Below, in pieces: positions 14,070 to 18,459 of a DNA stretch of 18,459 nucleotides. Location of the stretch: contig CABIWB010000011.1 of the NCBI GenBank assembly GCA_902362275.1, forward strand, positions 34,161-52,619, given 5' to 3'. Under the pieces are notes generated by a model, which was not told where the DNA came from, made no database searches, and saw only the letters and a program-made list of their open reading frames with translations. Made by a program: the position numbers and the translations under genes. This DNA comes from Coriobacteriaceae bacterium (GTDB lineage Bacteria > Actinomycetota > Coriobacteriia > Coriobacteriales > Coriobacteriaceae). Positions within the stretch are counted from its first letter, which is position 1, and every line of letters starts with the position of its first letter.

Positions 14070-14190
14070 GGAGACCCCAGGGCTTACCTCCCAAATCTTT
14101 CCGCAGGACGGAAGGACCCCGCCGCGCGAAGCGCACGGCGGGGTCCTGACATGTCCGAGGACGATTTGGGAGGTAAGCCCTGGGGTCTCC
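14070..14190 (-). repeat. 121-bp composite hairpin just after pfkA (composite hairpin 3)
   Basis: Outer arms of 28 bp pair perfectly (14070-14097 with 14163-14190). The inner stem is 12 bp (14113-14124 with 14136-14147, AGGACCCCGCCG), with a tip reading GCGCTTCGCGC on the minus strand. Read in the direction of pfkA, the left spacer starts GTCCTCGGACATGT and the right spacer contains CTGCGGAAA. These match GTCCTCGACCATGT and CTGCGGAGT of the hairpin after asd, in the same order. The arms share GGGCTTA at positions 11-17 with that hairpin but otherwise differ. It begins 23 nt after the pfkA stop and has no T-tract. Confidence 0.9.
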
Positions 14191-14213
14191 GATGGGGGCG
14201 GTTCCAGCCGAGG

Positions 14214-15293
14214 CTATTCGTCGCCGAAGCTGATGCCCAACGCCTTGGCCTCGCGTACCAGGTCGCTCTGGGGATCGACATACTTGAGCTTGCCGGCGAC
14301 ATCCTCGAGCGGCATGTGGCACATCTTGCCGTCACGCAGGGCAATCATGTAGCCAAACTCGCCGCGTAGGCAGCCCAGCGCGGCCTCGACGCCGCACTGG
14401 GTCGCAAAGATGCGGTCCTGGGCGTCGGGCTGACCGCCGCGCTGCGTGTGGCCGGGGATGGCGACGCGGGTCTCGCGACCGGTCTTGGCCTCGATCTCCT
14501 TGGCGATGTCGTAGACAATCGACGGGCTCGTACGTGCGGCAAGCTTCTTCTTGTACTCCTTCTTGGACAGCGCCGCGTCCTCCTTGGAGATAGCGCCCTC
14601 GGCGACGGCCACGATGGTAAAGCGGCTGCCGGTTTCCATGCGATGCTCGATGGTCTTGATGACCTGGTCCATGTCGTAGGGGATCTCGGGAATCAGGATG
14701 ACATCCGCGCCGCCCGCGACGCCGGCATATAGCGGAATCCAGCCGACCTTGTGTCCCATGATCTCGATGACGAACACGCGACCGTGGCTCGAAGCGGTGG
14801 TGTGAATGTCGTCGATGCACTTGGTGGCGACGTCGATGGCGCTCGTAAAGCCAAACGTCATCTCGGTGCCCCAGGTGTCGTTGTCGATGGTCTTGGGCAG
14901 GGCGATAACGTTGAGGCCCTCTTCGCGCAGGCGGTTGGCGGTCTTGGTGGAGCCGTTGCCGCCCAGCATAAACAGGCAGTCGAGCTGTAGCTTGTGATAG
15001 GTGTGGACCATCGCGGGCACCTTCTCGACGCCGTCGGCCTCGGGAATGTCCAGACGCTTGAACGGCGTACGGCTCGTGCCCAGGATGGTGCCGCCGCGGG
15101 TGAGGATGCCGCTAAAATCGGCGGGCGACATGACGCGGAACCTGCTGTAGATAAGGCCCTGGTAGCCGTCCTCAAAACCGTAGATCTCGATAGGTTCTTC
15201 GCTATTGGTCATGAGCGTTTTGACGATGCCGCGCATGGTGGCGTTGAGCGCCTGGCAGTCGCCGCCACTGGTAAGAAGACCGATCCTAAGCAT
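14214..15293 (-). CDS. pfkA: 6-phosphofructokinase
   Basis: Phosphorylates fructose 6-phosphate to fructose 1,6-bisphosphate in glycolysis. Seen: 359 residues. The N-terminal phosphate-donor loop is TSGGDCQALNA, then LTRGGTILGTSR. The donor-site motif is LGGNGSTKTA (Asn113, Gly114), the catalytic motif is LPKTIDNDTWGT (catalytic Asp137), then IEIMGHKVGWIPLYAG and PGHTQRGGQPDAQDR for the sugar phosphate. Gly114 (E. coli Gly104) points to ATP, whereas Lys134 (E. coli 124) is typical of pyrophosphate-using and mixed group III enzymes, so the phosphate donor is uncertain. Start: ATG at 15293 with GGAAGG seven bases upstream. An extended -10 candidate, TGT-TATAAC (TATAAC at 15313-15318), lies very close to it. 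The gene is divergent from the aminopeptidase gene and followed by composite hairpin 3. Confidence 0.93.
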   Translation of the reverse strand: MLRIGLLTSGGDCQALNATMRGIVKTLMTNSEEPIEIYGFEDGYQGLIYSRFRVMSPADFSGILTRGGTILGTSRTPFKRLDIPEADGVEKVPAMVHTYHKLQLDCLFMLGGNGSTKTANRLREEGLNVIALPKTIDNDTWGTEMTFGFTSAIDVATKCIDDIHTTASSHGRVFVIEIMGHKVGWIPLYAGVAGGADVILIPEIPYDMDQVIKTIEHRMETGSRFTIVAVAEGAISKEDAALSKKEYKKKLAARTSPSIVYDIAKEIEAKTGRETRVAIPGHTQRGGQPDAQDRIFATQCGVEAALGCLRGEFGYMIALRDGKMCHMPLEDVAGKLKYVDPQSDLVREAKALGISFGDE

Positions 15294-15513
15294 GATGAAT
15301 CCTTCCGGGCAAGTTATAACATGCGCATAAGTTTACCCCCGCACACTGTTGATACGGGGGCAAAACGTGTTAGCTCAAGCGTATAGAAATGTAAGCAATG
15401 TTAGAAATTCGCAAGCCGGTGGGCAACGCGGAATTAAGCACGGAATGAAGAGTGCGGCGCTGGCGTGGCGGGGTATGCTGGAGGGGACAATCAACCCAGC
15501 GAAAGGGGAGAGC
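15294..15513. other. Divergent gap between pfkA and the M18 aminopeptidase gene
   Basis: The 220-bp gap contains a small stem-loop, CCCCCG 15336-15341 with CGGGGG 15355-15360 (13-nt loop), which could be an operator or weak hairpin. TATAGA near 15380 and TATGCT near 15471 are weak -10 candidates for the aminopeptidase. No gene is seen. Confidence 0.4.
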
Positions 15514-16899
15514 ATGACGGATCAGGAAACGCCCGAGCGCGCGCACGTGACGGCCGACGATATCGAGGCCGCTAACGATCTTATCGACTTTATCGAGGCA
15601 TGCCCCAGCATGTTCCATACGGCGGCGACCATTATGGCCGAGCTCGACGAGGCGGGCTTTACCTACCTGCCCGAGAATGCGGCGTGGGACATCGAGCCGG
15701 GCGGGCGTTATTACACGCAGCGCAACACCTCGAGCGTTGTTGCCTTTAAGGTGGGCGAGGACCTGGCCGCTACGTGGGGCGAGGGCGGCGTTGCCGGCGA
15801 CTATCATTTTCAACTCACGGCGTCACACGGCGATTCGCCGACGTTTAAGGTTAAGGCCGTGCCCGAGCTCGACGGCGCGGGCGAGACGCTGCGCCTGAAC
15901 ACCGAGGCCTACGGCGGCATGATCGACTACACCTGGTTCGATCGCCCGCTGGCGCTCGCGGGTCGCGTACTGGTGCGCGAGGGCGACCGTATTGAGAGCC
16001 GCCTGCTTGCCACCGAGCGCGAGGTTGCCATTATTCCGAGCCTTGCCATCCACATGAACCGTGGCGTTAACGAGAGCTTTGCTCCCAACCGAGCCGTTGA
16101 CCTGTGCCCGCTCATCAGCGCTGGTGACCTTAAGCAGGGCGACTTTGACGCCCTGATCGCCGACGAGCTGGATGTTGAGCCCGAGCAAATTCTGGGCCGC
16201 GATTTGTTCCTGGTTAACCGTCAGGATGCGCGCATTTGGGGCTGGGCCGACGAGTTCATCTCGACGCCCAAGCTCGACGACCTGGCCTGCGCCTACGCCT
16301 CACTGCAGGCATTTTTGGGTGCTGAGAACGCGCACGACGTTTCGGTTTTTTGCTGCTTTGATAACGAGGAGGTCGGCTCCGAGACCAAGCAGGGCGCCAT
16401 GTCGACGTTCTTGGCCGACGCGCTGCGCCGCATCAACGGGTCGCTGGGCTTTGACGACGAGTTGTACCACCGTGCGCTTGCCGCTTCGATGCTCGTGAGC
16501 TGCGACAACGCGCATGCCGTGCACCCCAACCACGCCGAGAAGTGCGACGCCCGCAACCGGGTTGTGCTCAACGGCGGCATCGTCATCAAGGAGGCCTCCA
16601 ACCAGCACTACTGCACCGATGCCTTTAGCCGCGCGGTGTTCCAGGCCATTTGCGATGACGCCGACGTGCCCACGCAGGCCTTCGCCAACAAGAGCGATAT
16701 GGCCGGCGGTTCTACCCTGGGCAATCTGTCTAATATGCAGGCGAGCATGCATGCCGTGGACGTGGGCCTGCCGCAGCTTGCCATGCACTCGAGCTACGAG
16801 ACCGGCGGCGTACGCGACGTGATGTACGCCATCCGCGCCCTCACCGCCTTCTACGAGCGCAACCTAACCATCAACGGCGCCGAAAGCGTGGAGCTGTAA
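15514..16899 (+). CDS. M18 family aminopeptidase
   Basis: Cytoplasmic zinc aminopeptidase that removes N-terminal residues, acidic ones in the best-known members. Seen: 461 residues. The first metal-binding motif is SHGDSP (His105, Asp107), a metal-bridging aspartate is probable in PKLDDLACAY, and the catalytic/metal glutamates are in FDNEEVGSETKQGA (Glu285, Glu286). SCDNAHAVHPNHAEK and FANKSDMAGGSTLGNL complete the set of M18 signature blocks. Length is normal. The frame is open back to 15349, but the ATG at 15514 is chosen because AAAGGGGAGAGC directly precedes it and the extra upstream residues are not protein-like for the family. Divergent from pfkA; a 60-codon frame starts directly after its stop. 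Substrate preference is not read from the sequence. Confidence 0.94.
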   Translation: MTDQETPERAHVTADDIEAANDLIDFIEACPSMFHTAATIMAELDEAGFTYLPENAAWDIEPGGRYYTQRNTSSVVAFKVGEDLAATWGEGGVAGDYHFQLTASHGDSPTFKVKAVPELDGAGETLRLNTEAYGGMIDYTWFDRPLALAGRVLVREGDRIESRLLATEREVAIIPSLAIHMNRGVNESFAPNRAVDLCPLISAGDLKQGDFDALIADELDVEPEQILGRDLFLVNRQDARIWGWADEFISTPKLDDLACAYASLQAFLGAENAHDVSVFCCFDNEEVGSETKQGAMSTFLADALRRINGSLGFDDELYHRALAASMLVSCDNAHAVHPNHAEKCDARNRVVLNGGIVIKEASNQHYCTDAFSRAVFQAICDDADVPTQAFANKSDMAGGSTLGNLSNMQASMHAVDVGLPQLAMHSSYETGGVRDVMYAIRALTAFYERNLTINGAESVEL

Positions 16900-17082
16900 A
16901 TGCGAGCCGAAGAAATGAAGGCCGAGTGTGGGGCTCAGCTTATTGATCGGGGTTTACAGCTGTTCGTCGCCGCTTGCCATGAGTCAGGGGTCGACGTGTC
17001 CAATGCGCGACCAACGAGTGCTGAAGAACTCAAGCGTAACGCCTATTCGGACCGCTATGACGAGGAGACGGACTGGCTCTAA
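16900..17082 (+). CDS. Possible 60-residue protein coupled to the M18 gene
   Basis: A small frame whose ATG (16900) abuts the TAA of the aminopeptidase gene. GGAG lies six bases upstream, within the end of that gene, so translational coupling is plausible. The product is acidic and probably helical: it begins MRAEEMKAECGAQLIDRGLQ, has a central FVAACHESGVDV and ends RNAYSDRYDEETDWL. No family is recognised. It could instead be the remnant of a longer protein or a chance frame in GC-rich DNA. In favour of a real gene are the good ribosome site and the non-random, charged C-terminus; against it are its length and isolation. Confidence 0.4.
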   Translation: MRAEEMKAECGAQLIDRGLQLFVAACHESGVDVSNARPTSAEELKRNAYSDRYDEETDWL

Positions 17083-17191
17083 TAAGCGAAGTGTCGAAAA
17101 CGCTAGACGTATGTTTGATATCACTTCGGCGAGAGTGTCGCAGACAGAACTACCGGTATGGCGCAAGCCAACCTGACCCCATTGCACCAAA

Positions 17192-17234
17192 CCTACCAAA
17201 AAGGGACAGGTTCATTTTGGCAGGTTTTATCTGG
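17192..17234 (+). repeat. 43-bp palindromic repeat, copy 2
   Basis: Same unit and orientation as 18393-18435, with only a few differences. Arms CTACCAAAA and TTTTGGCAG pair at 8 of 9 positions around a loop containing GGGACAGGTT. Similarity to copy 3 continues weakly past the unit (ATCTGG-AAAA-GC). Together with copy 3 it brackets the dehydrogenase gene as direct repeats about 1.2 kb apart. Confidence 0.85.
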
Positions 17235-17290
17235 GAAAATGCCAATGGTTAGACGGAACTGTTGAGACGCCGCAGGTCGAATAAAAGTCA

Positions 17291-17395
17291 GCGAGAGCCC
17301 GCCGTTTGAGCCAAGGTGCCGTGAAATGAAAAGGCGCTGACCTTCTGGTCGCGCCTTTGAAATTGAACGGCAGATTGGCCAAACGGCGGGCTCGC
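17291..17395. repeat. 105-bp composite hairpin after the dehydrogenase gene (composite hairpin 4)
   Basis: Outer arms 17291-17314 and 17375-17395 share GCGAG, CCCGCCGTTTG and GCCAA, with bulges of two and one bases on the left. Inside are a 6-bp stem TGCCGT (17317-17322) / ACGGCA (17367-17372) and an apical stem AAAGGCG/CGCCTTT plus GACC/GGTC near 17331-17357. On the minus strand the apical stem is followed by TTTTCATTTC, so it may act as a terminator for the dehydrogenase. It resembles the other composite hairpins in plan but lacks their GTCCTCG/CTGCGG spacer words. Confidence 0.7.
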
Positions 17396-17406
17396 AGCGT
17401 CGAGGG

Positions 17407-17434
17407 GTTCCGGCGTTTGGCAAAACGCCGGAAC
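17407..17434 (-). terminator. Hairpin directly after the dehydrogenase stop
   Basis: A 12-bp perfect stem GTTCCGGCGTTT (17407-17418) / AAACGCCGGAAC (17423-17434) with a 4-nt loop starts two bases after the stop codon on the minus strand. No T-tract follows, so it may be a mRNA 3'-end stabiliser or part of a two-hairpin terminator with 17291-17395. Confidence 0.5.
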
Positions 17435-17436
17435 AA

Positions 17437-18372
17437 TCAGTGTTCGATCCAGCAGCGCAGGGTCTCGCCGGCCTGCAGGTGACGCAGGTTCTCCGCTGCG
17501 ATGTCGACGACGTTGTTGAGCGTGGCGGCCAGGTGGAACCAGCCCGAGATGTGCGGCGTGATGAGCATGTTGGGCGCATCCCACAGCGGGCTTGTTGCGG
17601 GCAGTGGCTCAGGGTCGGTGACATCGACCGCGGCACCGGCAAGGTGTCCGGACTCAAGAGCGGCAATCAGATCGTCGGCAATCACAAGATCGCCGCGGCC
17701 GCCGTTGGCAAAGAAGGCGCCCGGTTTCATCGCGGCGAAGAACTCGGCGTTCGCCAGGCCGCGGGTCTCGGGTGTGCTCGGCATAAAGGATGCGACGACG
17801 TCTGCCTCCGCCAAGCGCTCAGACAGGGCATCCATTCCGTCCATGTCCTCAAACACAATGGGATAGACGAGCGGATGACGCTTGATGCCGCGGACGTGCG
17901 CACCCATGCCGCGGCAGAGCGTGGCAAAGTGGCCGCCGATATCGCCCGCGCCCAGTACCAGCACGTTGGCGTTTTTGAGCGAGGTGACCGGCCCCAAATC
18001 CTCCCAGCGATGCTCGCGCTGCAAATCGTGATAGCCGGGCAGGCGCTTCATCATGGAAAGGACCATGGCAAACATATGCTCGCTCACGGCCTGACCGTAG
18101 GCGCCGATTGAGCAAGACAGCTTGGCTTCAGCCGGCACGGTGCCGGCGGCGAGATAGTCGTCATAGCCGGCGGTCTGCAATTGCAACAGCTGGAGATGCT
18201 CGCATGCCGTGAGCATGTCAGGGTCAATGTTACCCAGGATCACGTCGGCATCGGCGACCTGTTCACGTGTGGCGGCGTCGGCGCTCGTGTAGATAAAGTC
18301 CTCGCCCGGAGCGCTCGACTCGAGGATCGCGCGGTGACGATCGTTGATGGGCAACAAAACCAGGATGTTCAC
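17437..18372 (-). CDS. D-2-hydroxyacid dehydrogenase, NAD(P)-dependent
   Basis: Member of the D-isomer-specific 2-hydroxyacid dehydrogenase family, interconverting a 2-keto acid and a D-2-hydroxy acid; the substrate is unknown. Seen: 311 residues. It starts MNILVLLPINDRHRAIL and has the substrate-loop block LQTAGYDDYL. The dinucleotide motif is VLGAGDIGGHFA (141-147 GAGDIGG). Catalytic residues in the family order are Arg226 (ANGGRGDLV), Glu255 (DVTDPEPLP) and His274 (ITPHISGW). Length is typical. Start: GTG at 18372, with AGAGGA about nine bases upstream; no ATG is nearby and the N-terminal strand needs this start. It is monocistronic, followed by hairpins and bracketed by two direct copies of the 43-bp repeat. 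A possible -10 box (TATAAC on the minus strand, 18425-18430) lies inside the upstream copy. Confidence 0.92.
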   Translation of the reverse strand: MNILVLLPINDRHRAILESSAPGEDFIYTSADAATREQVADADVILGNIDPDMLTACEHLQLLQLQTAGYDDYLAAGTVPAEAKLSCSIGAYGQAVSEHMFAMVLSMMKRLPGYHDLQREHRWEDLGPVTSLKNANVLVLGAGDIGGHFATLCRGMGAHVRGIKRHPLVYPIVFEDMDGMDALSERLAEADVVASFMPSTPETRGLANAEFFAAMKPGAFFANGGRGDLVIADDLIAALESGHLAGAAVDVTDPEPLPATSPLWDAPNMLITPHISGWFHLAATLNNVVDIAAENLRHLQAGETLRCWIEH

Positions 18373-18392
18373 AAGTAGTCCTCTCCGCTCAG

Positions 18393-18435
18393 CCTGCCAA
18401 AAAGGGACAGGTTTATTTTGGCAGGTTATATCTGG
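18393..18435 (+). repeat. 43-bp palindromic repeat, copy 3
   Basis: The best-preserved palindrome of the three: CTGCCAAAA (18394-18402) pairs perfectly with TTTTGGCAG, around a loop with GGGACAGGTT. It ends with TATATCTGG. Located 20 bp upstream of the dehydrogenase start, it contains TATAAC on the minus strand, a possible -10 box for that gene. The remaining bases to the window edge show nothing further. Confidence 0.85.
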
Positions 18436-18459
18436 TAAAACGCTATAAAAACGCCGGGG

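Overview
The window looks like chromosome from a high-GC actinobacterium of the Coriobacteriia, most likely Collinsella or a close relative. That is an inference from base composition, GC-rich third codon positions, good Shine-Dalgarno sites and the mix of gene families; no rRNA or other marker gene is present to prove it.

Layout. 1-5136 is an aspartate-family amino acid cluster: thrB (homoserine kinase, cut by the left edge) and thrC on the minus strand, diverging from lysC (aspartokinase) and asd (aspartate-semialdehyde dehydrogenase) on the plus strand. The four supply the first two steps from aspartate and the last two to threonine; homoserine dehydrogenase is not in the window. 5279-6115 holds a GC-rich spacer and an ogt-type DNA methyltransferase repair gene. 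6260-6822 is a scar where the 5' part of an Abi_2-like abortive infection gene meets the 3' end of a ClC chloride channel gene. 6994-7702 is a GyrI-like gene behind a perfect Gram-positive LexA (SOS) box. 7903-11375 is a two-gene ABC exporter of the MacB/FtsX type. 12015-12935 encodes a membrane-anchored XRE-type regulator with tandem repeats, and 13383-13712 a small unknown protein. 14214-15293 is a phosphofructokinase on the minus strand, 15514-16899 an M18 aminopeptidase followed by a possible 60-residue protein, and 17437-18372 a D-2-hydroxyacid dehydrogenase on the minus strand.

The most unusual content lies between the genes. (1) Very long composite hairpins stand just after asd and pfkA, with related ones before thrB and after the dehydrogenase. 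The asd and pfkA copies each have perfect 28-bp arms that differ in sequence but keep GGGCTTA at the same offset, and both keep the internal spacer words GTCCTCG and CTGCGG in the same orientation relative to the upstream gene. (2) A roughly 300-bp non-coding repeat occurs twice, each time just downstream of a gene and in its sense orientation, starting with a terminator-like hairpin and carrying conserved, mutually exclusive pairings. (3) Two palindromes beginning GTTGCGGTG flank the XRE regulator gene. (4) A 43-bp palindromic repeat with a GGGACAGGTT core occurs three times, and two direct copies flank the dehydrogenase gene. Items 1 and 2 are the best candidates for undescribed genetic elements, probably acting in the 3' untranslated part of mRNAs.
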